Shown in pieces: positions 1 to 6,830 of a stretch of 10,946 bases of DNA. This DNA is from Gammaproteobacteria bacterium. GTDB taxonomy: Bacteria; Pseudomonadota; Gammaproteobacteria; Pseudomonadales; Halomonadaceae. Within the stretch, counting starts at the first letter, position 1. Each line of letters starts with the position of its first letter. The notes beneath the pieces were generated by a model. It had not been told where the DNA came from. It did no database searches and saw only the letters and a program-made list of their open reading frames with translations. The stretch covers positions 1-10,946 of the forward strand of contig JAMCZP010000325.1 of NCBI GenBank assembly GCA_023485185.1. The letters are read 5' to 3'. A program made the translations under genes and the position numbers.

Positions 1-155
1 TACTTACGGACTAGCCGACAGCAACAAAAGCGGATCAAACTTGGCTCAAGGTTCAAACGAATTCATTTCAATTTACATTGTCATGACCGCTTGCCTTGAT
101 ATTGGGTGACTTGTCACCGCATCAGCAAGCGCCCACATGAATTACCTGATCAAAT

Positions 156-166
156 TGTTAAAGAGC
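156..166 (-). promoter_or_regulatory. rrn boxA antitermination element
   Basis: The minus strand reads GCTCTTTAACA, identical to the core of the E. coli rrn boxA (TGCTCTTTAACA) except for its first base. It is followed by ATTTGATCAGG, similar to the E. coli continuation. As RNA this element binds NusB-NusE and helps RNA polymerase pass Rho-dependent termination in rRNA operons. This is the clearest single sign that the left edge is an rRNA leader. Confidence 0.85.
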
Positions 167-180
167 TGTTTTCGCTGGGT

Positions 181-199
181 GATTACTGTGACAGTAACC
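181..199 (-). promoter_or_regulatory. boxB-like hairpin upstream of boxA
   Basis: On the minus strand GGTTACTG and CAGTAATC form an 8-pair stem (one G-U pair) around a three-base TCA loop. It lies 14 bases upstream of boxA, matching the boxB-boxA order of E. coli rrn leaders. In rrn systems boxB is less critical than boxA, so its role here is inferred from position and shape. Confidence 0.55.
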
Positions 200-239
200 G
201 GGCTACCGTTGACTTGGCTTGCCTCAGCGAGGAAGGCGT

Positions 240-267
240 ATTCTACGCATTTCCAGGTGGTTGTCAA
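240..267 (-). promoter_or_regulatory. rRNA operon core promoter, proximal
   Basis: The minus strand has a perfect -35 TTGACA (262-267), a 16-base spacer, and a -10 TAGAAT (240-245, 5 of 6 consensus) followed by the discriminator ACGCC. The short 16-base spacer and C-rich discriminator mirror E. coli rrnB P1 (16-base spacer, GCGCC discriminator), a combination tied to growth-rate and ppGpp control. This is the strongest promoter match in the gap. A start near 231-233 is predicted. Confidence 0.7.
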
Positions 268-268
268 C

Positions 269-282
269 CGCTGTTTTCAGCG
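269..282. repeat. inverted repeat touching the proximal rrn -35
   Basis: A perfect 5-base inverted repeat, CGCTG and CAGCG around TTTT (AAAA on the minus strand), ends two bases from the -35 element at 262-267. The position suits an upstream activator or bent-DNA site. It does not match the Fis consensus convincingly. Confidence 0.35.
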
Positions 283-304
283 AGTGAAGCGAGCGATCTA
301 ATCG

Positions 305-333
305 ATAACAAGACGGCGCTAACTTCCTGACAA
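305..333 (-). promoter_or_regulatory. possible second rRNA operon promoter
   Basis: The minus strand carries TTGTCA (328-333, the same -35 as E. coli rrnB P1), a 17-base spacer and TGTTAT (305-310, 4 of 6). It lies between the stronger proximal promoter and a distal candidate at 396-424. Multiple tandem promoters are normal for rrn operons, but the -10 match is only moderate. Confidence 0.3.
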
Positions 334-336
334 ACC

Positions 337-353
337 AGAGGTTTTCAACCTCT
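337..353. repeat. inverted repeat in the tyrS-rrn gap
   Basis: AGAGGTT and AACCTCT form a perfect 7-base inverted repeat around a three-base loop. The centre reads TGAAAAC on the minus strand, as in the repeat at 269-282. It could be a weak terminator for tyrS transcription, but in that direction it is followed by GGTTTG rather than a U-tract. A protein-binding site upstream of the rrn promoters is equally possible. Confidence 0.4.
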
Positions 354-395
354 TTCACCGCTGGTAACGCTTGGCGTCCCCGGCAGCGGATGCGT

Positions 396-424
396 ACTTT
401 ACGGATTCAGGGCCGGGTTGGCAA
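396..424 (-). promoter_or_regulatory. possible distal rRNA operon promoter next to the tyrS stop
   Basis: The minus strand reads TTGCCA (419-424, 5 of 6), a 17-base spacer and TAAAGT (396-401, 4 of 6), followed by ACGC, a discriminator like that of the proximal promoter. The A/T-rich stretch just upstream (about 428-450) could act as an UP element and would overlap the tyrS stop codon. It may be a P1 to the proximal promoter's P2, about 155 bases apart. The call rests on sequence pattern only. Confidence 0.4.
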
Positions 425-443
425 GTGCTTTTTGACAGAAAGT

Positions 444-1643
444 TCAAATAAGTGTCACACGGGCGTAACGCTTCTTACCCGCTTGAATAACATAGCTCTT
501 ACCCGTCGCCAGCATGGTGTCTTTAGCAACGACATCGCCGTCGACTTTAACCCGGCCATTACCCAGCATGTCTTTAGCCTGGGCGCTGTTATTTGCAAGC
601 TCTGCCCTGTTTAGCACTGCCGCAATAGGTGCTTCTTCACTACCTTCAAAATCAACCGTCACTTCCGGCAGGTCTTCCGGCAGTTCACCGTCGGCAAGTT
701 GGTTACCCGCTGACTTATGGGCGTTAGCGGCTGCTTCATCGCCGTGGTAGCGGGCAATCAGTTCACGCGCTAGCTCCATTTTCACATCGCGTGGGTTCGC
801 TCCCTGCTCAACGCTCTGCTTAAGCGCCTCGATATCTTCATTTGATTTCAAGGAGAGCAGCTCAAAGTAGCGCCACATTAGGCTATCTGGCATGGAGACC
901 AGTTTATTGAACATCGAACCCGGCGCTTCATCGACACCAATGTAGTTGCCCAAGGACTTCGACATCTTCTGCACGCCGTCTAACCCTTCCAACAGCGGCA
1001 TGGTAATGACCACCTGGGGTTCCTGGCCGAAGTGCTTCTGTATTTCACGCCCCATCAGCAGATTGAACTTCTGGTCGGTGCCGCCCAGTTCCACGTCCGC
1101 CTCAAGCGCTACCGAGTCGTAGCCTTGTACCAGCGGGTAGAGAAATTCGTGGATAGCTATGGGCTGATTGGCTTTATAACGCTTTTCAAAGTCGTCCCGC
1201 TCCAGCATACGGGCAACGGTGCTTTGGGCGGCCAGCTCGATCATTTTGGCGGCGGTGAGTTCGCCAAACCACTCGGCGTTAAAGCGCACCTCGGTTTTCT
1301 CTGGATCGAGAATTTTAAACACCTGCTCCTTATAGGTTTCAGCGTTAGCTTTAACATCCGCTTCGGTGAGCGGTTTGCGCGTCACGTTTTTACCAGTAGG
1401 GTCGCCAATACGTCCGGTAAAGTCACCGATCAAAAAGATAACCGTGTGCCCCAAGTCCTGAAACTGGCGCATTTTGGTCAGCAACACGCTGTGCCCAAGG
1501 TGTAAGTCGGGAGCTGTAGGATCAAAACCCGCTTTAATACGCAGCTTGCGGCCTGAAGCCAGCTTTTTACGTAACTCATCCTCTACCAGGATTTCTTGCG
1601 TACCCCGCGACAGCAGCGCTAAAGCTTGATCCACCTCACTCAT
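444..1643 (-). CDS. tyrS: Tyrosyl-tRNA synthetase, 399 aa
   Basis: Charges tRNA-Tyr with tyrosine using ATP in the cytoplasm; class Ic aminoacyl-tRNA synthetase. The Rossmann catalytic domain has the HIGH-type signature HLGH at residues 48-51, a tyrosine-binding stretch [17 protein letters not shown] (175-191) and KMSKS at 226-230. The C-terminal S4-like RNA-binding domain spans about 335-399 (NGRVKVDG near 362-369). KMSKS and the 399-residue length place it in the TyrZ-like group, unlike E. coli TyrRS (424 residues, KFGKT). The ATG is preceded by GGAGAG at a short spacing. It is complete. It runs in the same direction as the rRNA leader downstream: its stop is only about 20 bases from the first candidate rrn -35, with no strong terminator visible. 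anmK is divergent, 139 bases away. Confidence 0.97.
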   Translation of the reverse strand: MSEVDQALALLSRGTQEILVEDELRKKLASGRKLRIKAGFDPTAPDLHLGHSVLLTKMRQFQDLGHTVIFLIGDFTGRIGDPTGKNVTRKPLTEADVKANAETYKEQVFKILDPEKTEVRFNAEWFGELTAAKMIELAAQSTVARMLERDDFEKRYKANQPIAIHEFLYPLVQGYDSVALEADVELGGTDQKFNLLMGREIQKHFGQEPQVVITMPLLEGLDGVQKMSKSLGNYIGVDEAPGSMFNKLVSMPDSLMWRYFELLSLKSNEDIEALKQSVEQGANPRDVKMELARELIARYHGDEAAANAHKSAGNQLADGELPEDLPEVTVDFEGSEEAPIAAVLNRAELANNSAQAKDMLGNGRVKVDGDVVAKDTMLATGKSYVIQAGKKRYARVTLI

Positions 1644-1718
1644 TGCCTCTCTCCACTATAAAAGCTGCCCTTACCGGGCTCAGGTGATAAATAGCCGACG
1701 ATGTTACCATGCTCGTTC

Positions 1719-1754
1719 GCCTTGGTTGAGCCCTGGTTTAGCCTTGGCTGAGCT
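1719..1754. repeat. short direct repeat between tyrS and anmK
   Basis: GCCTTGGTTGAGCC (1719-1732) is repeated as GCCTTGGCTGAGCT (1741-1754), differing at two of 14 positions. The period is 22 bases, about two helical turns. A partial third copy, CCCTGGTTTAGCC, lies between them. It sits in the 139-base divergent gap, 29 bases before the anmK start. The spacing would suit a dimeric regulator binding one DNA face, but simple local duplication is also possible. I found no convincing sigma-70 promoter for anmK here. Confidence 0.4.
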
Positions 1755-1782
1755 TTAGCCCCCGCTTTGTACGAGTTAGCTT

Positions 1783-2919
1783 ATGAAATCACCTATCGCT
1801 TCGCAGCATTACTATATTGGCTTGATGTCCGGCACTAGCCTGGATGGGATTGATGCGGCGCTTATCGCCATCGAAGATGATTCTCCGCCCCGGTTACTAG
1901 CAACCCACGCAGAGCCGATGCCAGATGAGCTGCATCATATGCTGTTCACACTGTGCCATGCCGAACAGGTGAGCTTCGCCCAGCTTGCAGCGGTGGAAGA
2001 TGCGTTCTGCCGTTGTCAGGCTCGCGCCGTGCAGCAGCTACTAGTAACGCTCTCATTAGCGCCCGAATACATCCGTGCTATCGGTAGTCACGGCCAAACG
2101 ATTGAACACGCGCCTAACGGTCATGATGGCGGCCCGGCCTATACGCTACAACTGGACAACCCCAGCCTCTTGGCAGAACTTACCGGCTGCACAGTAGTCG
2201 CCGACTTTCGCCGCCGCGACTTAGCCGCCGGTGGTCAGGCCGCACCGCTGGCACCCGCCTTTCATCAAGCACTGTTTGGAAGAGCCGACGCGCACCAGCT
2301 GGTGCTTAACTTAGGCGGCTTTGCCAATCTGACTTGGCTTTCTAGCCAACCGAGCGATCCAGTGCTCGGTTTTGATACCGGTCCAGCGAATGCCTTATTG
2401 GATGGCTGGTTCTCGCTACATCAAGGTGGCCGGTTTGATCAGAACGGCGACTGGGCCGCTAGCGGCAAGATAGATGAAGAGTTATTGATCCGGTTGTTGT
2501 CAGAACCCTTTTTCCAGCAGCGACCACCACGCAGTACGGGGCGTGAGCTCTTCCATCTAAATTGGCTAAGACAACATCTCAGCGGCCATGAAACCGCTGC
2601 CGATGTACAGGCAACGCTAGCCGAACTGACCGCGGTTAGCGTCGCCCAAGGAATTGAACAACTGCTGATTGAAGGGCCGCTTACGCTAATCACCGCTGGC
2701 GGTGGTGCCCATAACACCTACTTGATGCAGCGCCTTGCCCACCATATTCCCAGTGCTACATTTGCGTCGCCAGCGGCCTACGGCTGGCCTGAAGACTGGA
2801 TTGAAGCAGGCGCTTTCGCCTGGCTTGCTCATCAGCGCTTGAACCACCTGCCCGGCAACTTGCCTTCGGTCACCGGTGCGCAAGGCTCACGAGTGCTGGG
2901 TGGTATTTATGCTGCATAG
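1783..2919 (+). CDS. anmK: Anhydro-N-acetylmuramic acid kinase, 378 aa
   Basis: Cleaves and phosphorylates 1,6-anhydro-N-acetylmuramic acid with ATP to give MurNAc-6-phosphate, a step in recycling peptidoglycan sugar released by lytic transglycosylases. It belongs to the ASKHA (actin/sugar kinase) fold. The phosphate-binding signature MSGTSLDGIDAA covers residues 15-26. Other family blocks are GSHGQTIEH (101-109), ADFRRRDLAAGGQGAP-like sequence (140-155, here with QAAP), LNLGGFANLT (175-184), GFDTGPANALLD (196-207, whose Asp198 is the likely catalytic base) and the adenosine-binding TAGGGAHN (304-311). Length is close to the usual 370. The ATG gives the normal N-terminus, but the ribosome site is weak (only CGAG or GAGT nearby). 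Pseudomonads also keep anmK near tyrS, from memory. The gene converges on pilU with a 21-base gap. Confidence 0.96.
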   Translation: MKSPIASQHYYIGLMSGTSLDGIDAALIAIEDDSPPRLLATHAEPMPDELHHMLFTLCHAEQVSFAQLAAVEDAFCRCQARAVQQLLVTLSLAPEYIRAIGSHGQTIEHAPNGHDGGPAYTLQLDNPSLLAELTGCTVVADFRRRDLAAGGQAAPLAPAFHQALFGRADAHQLVLNLGGFANLTWLSSQPSDPVLGFDTGPANALLDGWFSLHQGGRFDQNGDWAASGKIDEELLIRLLSEPFFQQRPPRSTGRELFHLNWLRQHLSGHETAADVQATLAELTAVSVAQGIEQLLIEGPLTLITAGGGAHNTYLMQRLAHHIPSATFASPAAYGWPEDWIEAGAFAWLAHQRLNHLPGNLPSVTGAQGSRVLGGIYAA

Positions 2920-2927
2920 TTTTTGCT

Positions 2928-2940
2928 GCGTTATTAACGC
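2928..2940. terminator. possible weak bidirectional hairpin between anmK and pilU
   Basis: GCGTT-ATT-AACGC forms a perfect 5-base stem in the 21-base convergent gap. On the minus strand (pilU side) the hairpin is followed by AGCAAAAAC, with no U-tract. On the plus strand TTAATAG follows and TTTTT precedes. Position suggests a shared terminator, but stability would be low. Confidence 0.3.
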
Positions 2941-4098
2941 TTAATAGTCATCACTATCGCGCAGCCCCAGATGACTTGGCACCTGTTCATCAAGCGAGAG
3001 ATTGCGCGTTTTGGCATCACTGAAATTGAGTAACATACGCAAATCGTTGGCCGAGTCGGCATGGGCCATCGCTACCTCTCGACTAATCTGCCCTGCCTGA
3101 TGAAGATCGTGCAGCGCTTGGTCGAAGGTCTGCATCCCAGCATCTTGGGACTTAGCTATCGCTGCTTTAATCTCGGCGACCTCGCCTTTGCGAATCAAGT
3201 CGGCAATACGCGGCGACTGCAGCATGAGTTCAATGGCCGCACAGCGACCGCCCGCAAGCGTAGGCAGCAACTGTTGAGCAACAACCGCACGCAGGTTGAG
3301 CGAAAGATCCATCCAAACCTGCTCATGCCGCTCATGAGGAAAGAAGTGAATAATGCGTTCCAGCACTTGGTTAGCATTATTGGCATGCAGCGTGGCCAAA
3401 CACAGGTGACCAGTTTCGGCGAAGGTCAGCGCGTGCTCCATGGTTTCCCGAGTGCGGATTTCACCAATTAGAATCACATCCGGCGCCTGGCGCAGCGTGT
3501 TTTTAAGCGCCACCTCAAACGACTCGGTATCAATCCCTACTTCGCGCTGATTTACTATGGCGCGCTGATGGGGGTGCAGGTACTCAATCGGGTCTTCAAT
3601 GCTGATGATGTGGCCGCCAACGGTCTCGTTGCGCTGCTGAATCATCGCCGCCAGGGTCGTCGATTTACCCGTACCCGTACCGCCCACCACCAGCACCAAC
3701 CCGCGCTTAGCTTGCGCTAATTCCGCCAGTTGCTCCGGCATACCCAGCGCTTCCAGGCGAGGAATCTTGATGGCGATGCTGCGCACCACCATGGCCATCT
3801 GATTACGCTGCTGAAACGCGCTGACCCGAAAACGCCCTTTGCCCTCGCGGCTCAACGCGAAATTTGCTTCACGCTCGCTGGCAAAGCGTTCGCGCAGCCC
3901 TTCCGGCAGCGTATGAGTAACCAGTTCATTGACCTGATGAGCGGTTAAACGCTGCTGTCCCAACGGCACCAGCCCACCGGCCATTTTCAGGCTTGGCGGT
4001 GCGCCCACGGAGATGAGCAAATCAGAAGCGTTCTGCTCTACCATAATATCGAGGAGTTGATGCAGCCACTGGGTGGGCGAAAGTTGGGCATCTTGCAC
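2941..4098 (-). CDS. pilU: Type IV pilus PilU-family ATPase (twitching motility)
   Basis: PilT-like hexameric ATPase of the GspE/PilT secretion family, acting in the cytoplasm at the pilus base. PilU is known to assist PilT-dependent pilus retraction. From the GTG start (385 residues), an N-terminal PAS-like domain begins with SDLLISVGAPPSLK at 25-38. It is followed by Walker A GGTGTGKST (139-147), the Asp-box IEDPIEY (167-173), Walker B DVILIGEIRTRET (207-219) and the His-box TGHLCLATLH (229-238). The acidic tail ending DSDDY is typical of PilU rather than PilT. I prefer GTG at 4098-4096 because AAGGAG stands six bases before it. An ATG at 4116 would add six residues and overlap pilT by eight bases, but its only purine-rich sequence abuts the ATG. 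Either way it is the second gene of a pilT-pilU operon. Confidence 0.93.
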   Translation of the reverse strand: MQDAQLSPTQWLHQLLDIMVEQNASDLLISVGAPPSLKMAGGLVPLGQQRLTAHQVNELVTHTLPEGLRERFASEREANFALSREGKGRFRVSAFQQRNQMAMVVRSIAIKIPRLEALGMPEQLAELAQAKRGLVLVVGGTGTGKSTTLAAMIQQRNETVGGHIISIEDPIEYLHPHQRAIVNQREVGIDTESFEVALKNTLRQAPDVILIGEIRTRETMEHALTFAETGHLCLATLHANNANQVLERIIHFFPHERHEQVWMDLSLNLRAVVAQQLLPTLAGGRCAAIELMLQSPRIADLIRKGEVAEIKAAIAKSQDAGMQTFDQALHDLHQAGQISREVAMAHADSANDLRMLLNFSDAKTRNLSLDEQVPSHLGLRDSDDY

Positions 4099-4104
4099 TC
4101 TATG

Positions 4105-4110
4105 CTCCTT
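4105..4110 (-). promoter_or_regulatory. Ribosome binding site deciding the pilU start
   Basis: The minus strand reads AAGGAG, a near-perfect Shine-Dalgarno, six bases upstream of an in-frame GTG (4098-4096). It overlaps the end of the pilT stop codon. It lies inside pilU if the upstream ATG at 4116 is used, and so would be wasted. Confidence 0.5.
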
Positions 4111-5152
4111 ATTCATCCTTTATCGACAGGGTTCCCTTTGCGCTCAGTTGCGCCTCTTCCAAACTTACCACGCCCTCTTTCACTAACCGAGCGAGTGCAG
4201 CATCCAGTGTTTGCATGCCCAGGCTGCCACCGGTTTGGATGGAGGAGTACATTTGCGCCACTTTGTCCTCGCGAATCAAGTTGCGCACGGCAGAGGTGGC
4301 AATGAGGATTTCGTGAGCGGCAACGCGCCCGCCACCCTCGCGCTTAAGTAAGGTCTGGGATATCACCGCCTGGAGCGATTCAGACAACATTGAGCGCACC
4401 ATAGCTTTCTCTTCGCCTGGAAAGACATCGATAATTCGATCCACGGTCTTAGCCGCCGAGGTAGTGTGCAGCGTTCCCAGTACCAGATGCCCGGTCTCTG
4501 CTGCCGTCAACGCTAAGCGGATAGTCTCCAGATCACGCAGCTCACCGACCAGGATCACATCGGGGTCTTCACGCAGTGCGCTCCGCAGTGCATCGGCAAA
4601 GCTATGGGTATCGCGGTGCACTTCGCGCTGATTAATCAAACAGCGCTTGCTGACGTGAACAAACTCAACGGGATCTTCAATGGTCAGTATATGCTCATAA
4701 CGGTGATCATTAATGTAATCAATCATTGCCGCGAGCGTGGTGCTCTTGCCCGACCCCGTGGGCCCTGTTACCAGTACCAAACCCCGCGGCAACATCGCTA
4801 AGCGCTCAAATACCTCGCCAAGCCCCAGGGTTTGCATCGAGAGTACTTGATTGGGAATGGTGCGAAATACCGCCCCCGCACCGCGCGCTTGTGTGAAAGC
4901 ATTCACGCGAAAGCGCGCAACGCCCGGCACTTCAAAGGAAAAATCAATTTCCAAGTGCTCTTCGTAGTCGCGCCGCTGACGATCATTCATGATGTCGTAG
5001 ATCAACTTGCGCACATCGTTATTATCGATAGCAGGCACATTGAGCCGACGAATGTCGCCATCAACACGTATCATGGGCGGCAAACCAGCCGAAAGGTGCA
5101 AGTCAGAGGCATTCTGCTTTGCCGAGAATGCTAGCAGTTCGGTAATATCCAT
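4109..5152 (-). CDS. pilT: Type IV pilus retraction ATPase PilT, 347 aa
   Basis: Hexameric motor that depolymerises type IV pili, powering twitching motility, surface sensing and DNA uptake. It works at the inner-membrane base with PilC. The N-terminal PAS-like domain (about 1-100) has SDLHLSAGLPP at 16-26. The RecA-like domain has Walker A GPTGSGKST (130-138), Asp-box TIEDPVEF (157-164), Walker B DVILVGELRDLET (198-210) and His-box TGHLVLGTLHT (220-230). The AIRNLIRE motif, essential for retraction in P. aeruginosa PilT, appears as AVRNLIRE (288-295). Length and motifs are complete. The start has GGAAG a few bases upstream. It is first of the pilT-pilU pair and divergent from yggS, whose start is 33 bases away, so its promoter probably lies inside the yggS 5' end. 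No pilin or assembly genes are in the window. Confidence 0.97.
   Translation of the reverse strand: MDITELLAFSAKQNASDLHLSAGLPPMIRVDGDIRRLNVPAIDNNDVRKLIYDIMNDRQRRDYEEHLEIDFSFEVPGVARFRVNAFTQARGAGAVFRTIPNQVLSMQTLGLGEVFERLAMLPRGLVLVTGPTGSGKSTTLAAMIDYINDHRYEHILTIEDPVEFVHVSKRCLINQREVHRDTHSFADALRSALREDPDVILVGELRDLETIRLALTAAETGHLVLGTLHTTSAAKTVDRIIDVFPGEEKAMVRSMLSESLQAVISQTLLKREGGGRVAAHEILIATSAVRNLIREDKVAQMYSSIQTGGSLGMQTLDAALARLVKEGVVSLEEAQLSAKGTLSIKDE
5119..5148 (+). promoter_or_regulatory. possible yggS operon promoter inside pilT
   Basis: TTGCCG (5119-5124) and TAATAT (5143-5148) are spaced by 18 bases on the plus strand, 36 bases before the yggS ATG. The 32-base pilT/yggS gap is too short for a full promoter, so one overlapping the pilT 5' end is expected. 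Both hexamers match consensus at only 4 of 6 positions. Confidence 0.25.
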
Positions 5153-5184
5153 CTCTCTTCCCAGCTGCGGTAAGGTGCTTGAGT

Positions 5185-5892
5185 ATGACAGACATCGCGC
5201 TTAACGAGTCACTCGGCTCTTCATACGGTCAGGCGCGTGAACGCCTGCGTGGCGCATTAGAAGCCGCGGGACGCGTCCAAGATGCAGCCAAGTTGCTAGC
5301 GGTCAGCAAGACCAAGCCTGCAGCAATGATTCGCCAAGTTTGGCAGCTTGGTCAGCGTGAATTTGGTGAAAACTATCTGCAAGAAGCGCTGGAGAAACAG
5401 ACTGAACTGGCTGATCTTGAAGGCATTATATGGCATTTCATTGGTCCGCTGCAGTCCAACAAGACCCGTGCTGTCGCCGAGCACTTTGATTGGGTGCACA
5501 GCGTTGATCGACTTAAAATCGCCAAACGCCTTAGCGAACAGCGCCCAACGCACCTAGCGCCACTCAACATCTGCCTGCAGGTTAATATTAGTCGCGAAGC
5601 GAGCAAAGCTGGCGTGCTGCCTGAGGAGTTGGAGGCACTCGCTAAGGAGGTGGCCGCGCTACCTAATCTTCAGCTACGGGGTTTAATGGCCATTCCCGCC
5701 CCGGCGGAAGGCGTAGATGCTCAGCGCCAGCCATTGGCAGCGCTACGCGAGGCGTTAACCTCCCTAAAGAGCCGCTTGCCCGATGCGCCCCTTGATACAC
5801 TTTCAATGGGCATGAGCGACGATTTAGAAGCGGCGGTACTCGAAGGTGCCACGCTGGTAAGGTTAGGCACCGCGATTTTCGGCGCCCGCTAG
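5185..5892 (+). CDS. yggS: YggS/PLPBP-family pyridoxal phosphate homeostasis protein, 235 aa
   Basis: PLP-binding TIM-barrel protein of the COG0325 (YggS, PROSC/PLPHP) family. It has no known catalytic activity and buffers the PLP pool, affecting amino acid and vitamin B6 metabolism. The PLP lysine is in LLAVSKTKP (38-46, Lys42). Other family blocks are FGENYLQEALEK (60-71), WHFIGPLQSNK (83-93), HSVDRLKIA (105-113) and SMGMSDDLEAAVLEGATLVRLGTAIFG (207-233), the last binding the PLP phosphate. I chose ATG 5185 over an in-frame TTG at 5179: AAGG at 5172-5175 is nine bases before the ATG but only three before the TTG. It is the first gene of the plus-strand run and sits 63 bases before proC, a conserved pairing. 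Confidence 0.95.
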   Translation: MTDIALNESLGSSYGQARERLRGALEAAGRVQDAAKLLAVSKTKPAAMIRQVWQLGQREFGENYLQEALEKQTELADLEGIIWHFIGPLQSNKTRAVAEHFDWVHSVDRLKIAKRLSEQRPTHLAPLNICLQVNISREASKAGVLPEELEALAKEVAALPNLQLRGLMAIPAPAEGVDAQRQPLAALREALTSLKSRLPDAPLDTLSMGMSDDLEAAVLEGATLVRLGTAIFGAR

Positions 5893-5898
5893 TCGGCC

Positions 5899-5916
5899 TA
5901 GGCGCTCAGTCGCCTA
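5899..5916 (+). other. small hairpin between yggS and proC
   Basis: TAGGCG and CGCCTA form a perfect 6-base stem around a six-base CTCAGT loop, followed by CCTTTACAC. The stem begins seven bases after the yggS stop. Without a real U-tract it is at best a weak attenuator or an mRNA-processing or stability element within the operon. Confidence 0.3.
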
Positions 5917-5955
5917 CCTTTACACTTAACTTACTCTTACTTAAGGACACCTGGT

Positions 5956-6780
5956 ATGGCGAATAAAATTACCTTCATTGGGGCTGGCAATATGGCCAGC
6001 GCCATTATTGGCGGCCTCATCGACAGCGGTGTCGCGCCTTCTACTATTACCGCCACCGCGCCGAATGACAGCGAACTGGCAGCGATTAAACAACGCTTGG
6101 GCATTAATACCGACACCGATAACAATGCAGCGGTGGCGGAAGCCGATGTGGTGGTACTCGCGGTGAAGCCGCAAATCATGCGCACCGTATGTGAAGCGCT
6201 GCGCGACAGCGTTCAGCGCCAGCAGCCATTGGTAATCTCTATTGCGGCAGGCTTGGATGCCGATACTATTGATCAGTGGTTGGGTGGTAGTAACGCCATG
6301 GTACGCTGCATGCCCAATACACCCTCGCTCGTTGGCTACGGCGCCAGCGGCCTCTACGCCAATGCGAAAGTAAGCGACGACCAGCGCGACGCGGCCACTC
6401 AGCTAATGGAAGCGGTCGGCATTGTCGAGTGGGTGGAAGAGGAAGCCCTGTTAGATGCAGTGACCGCCGTTTCCGGCAGTGCACCGGCCTACTTCTTTCT
6501 GATGTTCGAAGCCATGGAAGAGGCGGCGGTTAAACTCGGCCTGCCTGCCGCCACCGCACGCCGCCTCGCTATTCAAACCGCGCTCGGAGCCGCCACCATG
6601 GCGCAGCAAAGTGACAAAGATCCAGCCACGCTGAAACAGAACGTAATGTCGCCGGGCGGCACTACCGAACGAGCCATTCAACATATGGAAGAGGCACAAT
6701 TGCGCACTACCATTGCCGACGCCATGCAAGCCTGCGCCGACCGCGCTCAGGCAATGGCCAAGGAATTGAGCGGAAACTGA
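5956..6780 (+). CDS. proC: Pyrroline-5-carboxylate reductase, 274 aa
   Basis: Reduces 1-pyrroline-5-carboxylate to L-proline with NAD(P)H, the last step of proline synthesis, in the cytoplasm. The N-terminal Rossmann fold shows FIGAGNMASAIIGG (7-20). AVKPQ (69-73) and MVRCMPNTPSLVGYGASG (115-132) follow the family pattern. The C-terminal dimerisation and active-site domain contains the P5CR signature region TAVSGSAPAYFF (170-181) and NVMSPGGTT (229-237). Length matches the usual 270-275. AAGGA lies eight bases before the ATG. It sits between yggS and yggT in a conserved order. In a halophile proline can also serve osmoprotection, but nothing here shows osmotic control. Confidence 0.97.
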   Translation: MANKITFIGAGNMASAIIGGLIDSGVAPSTITATAPNDSELAAIKQRLGINTDTDNNAAVAEADVVVLAVKPQIMRTVCEALRDSVQRQQPLVISIAAGLDADTIDQWLGGSNAMVRCMPNTPSLVGYGASGLYANAKVSDDQRDAATQLMEAVGIVEWVEEEALLDAVTAVSGSAPAYFFLMFEAMEEAAVKLGLPAATARRLAIQTALGAATMAQQSDKDPATLKQNVMSPGGTTERAIQHMEEAQLRTTIADAMQACADRAQAMAKELSGN

Positions 6781-6830
6781 TAGTTTAGTCACACCACCGC
6801 TTCGCAACGACTCATCAAGGAGACACAATA

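Larger units (their letters stand above)
1..233 (-). other. 5' leader of an rRNA operon; 16S gene lies off the left edge
   Basis: Read on the minus strand, this stretch has the order expected of a gammaproteobacterial rrn leader. A promoter lies at 240-267, then a boxB-like hairpin (181-199), a boxA (156-166), and a TGTGGGCGCTTGC segment around 125-139 resembling the E. coli leader sequence TGTGTGGGCACTCG. A further leader hairpin follows at 105-118 (GGTGA stem, CAAG loop). The conserved start of 16S rRNA (AGAGTTTGATC followed by TGGCTCAG) is absent, so the mature 16S gene must start left of position 1. The E. coli distance from boxA to 16S is roughly 150 bases, which fits. An rrn internal spacer is the alternative, since spacers also carry boxA. 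The promoters and the adjacent tyrS, with no tRNA between, argue for the operon head. The transcript start near 233 is inferred. Confidence 0.8.

Noticed and set aside
30..50. Minus-strand GTTTGATCC with nearby GAGCC, resembling the 16S rRNA start
   Set aside because: The true 16S start pairs AGAGTTTGATC with TGGCTCAG in that order. Here the elements are in the wrong order and the rest of the 16S 5' end does not follow.
106..330. 74-residue plus-strand open frame in the tyrS upstream gap
   Set aside because: It lies antisense to the rrn leader and covers boxA, the boxB-like hairpin and the proximal promoter. It uses a GTG start without a ribosome site and shows no family resemblance.
1032..1505. 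157-residue plus-strand frame opposite tyrS
   Set aside because: It is the complement of a well-conserved synthetase gene, with no recognisable protein character or ribosome site.
5179..5184. TTG start for yggS
   Set aside because: It would leave only three bases to the ribosome site and add two residues. ATG 5185 fits better.
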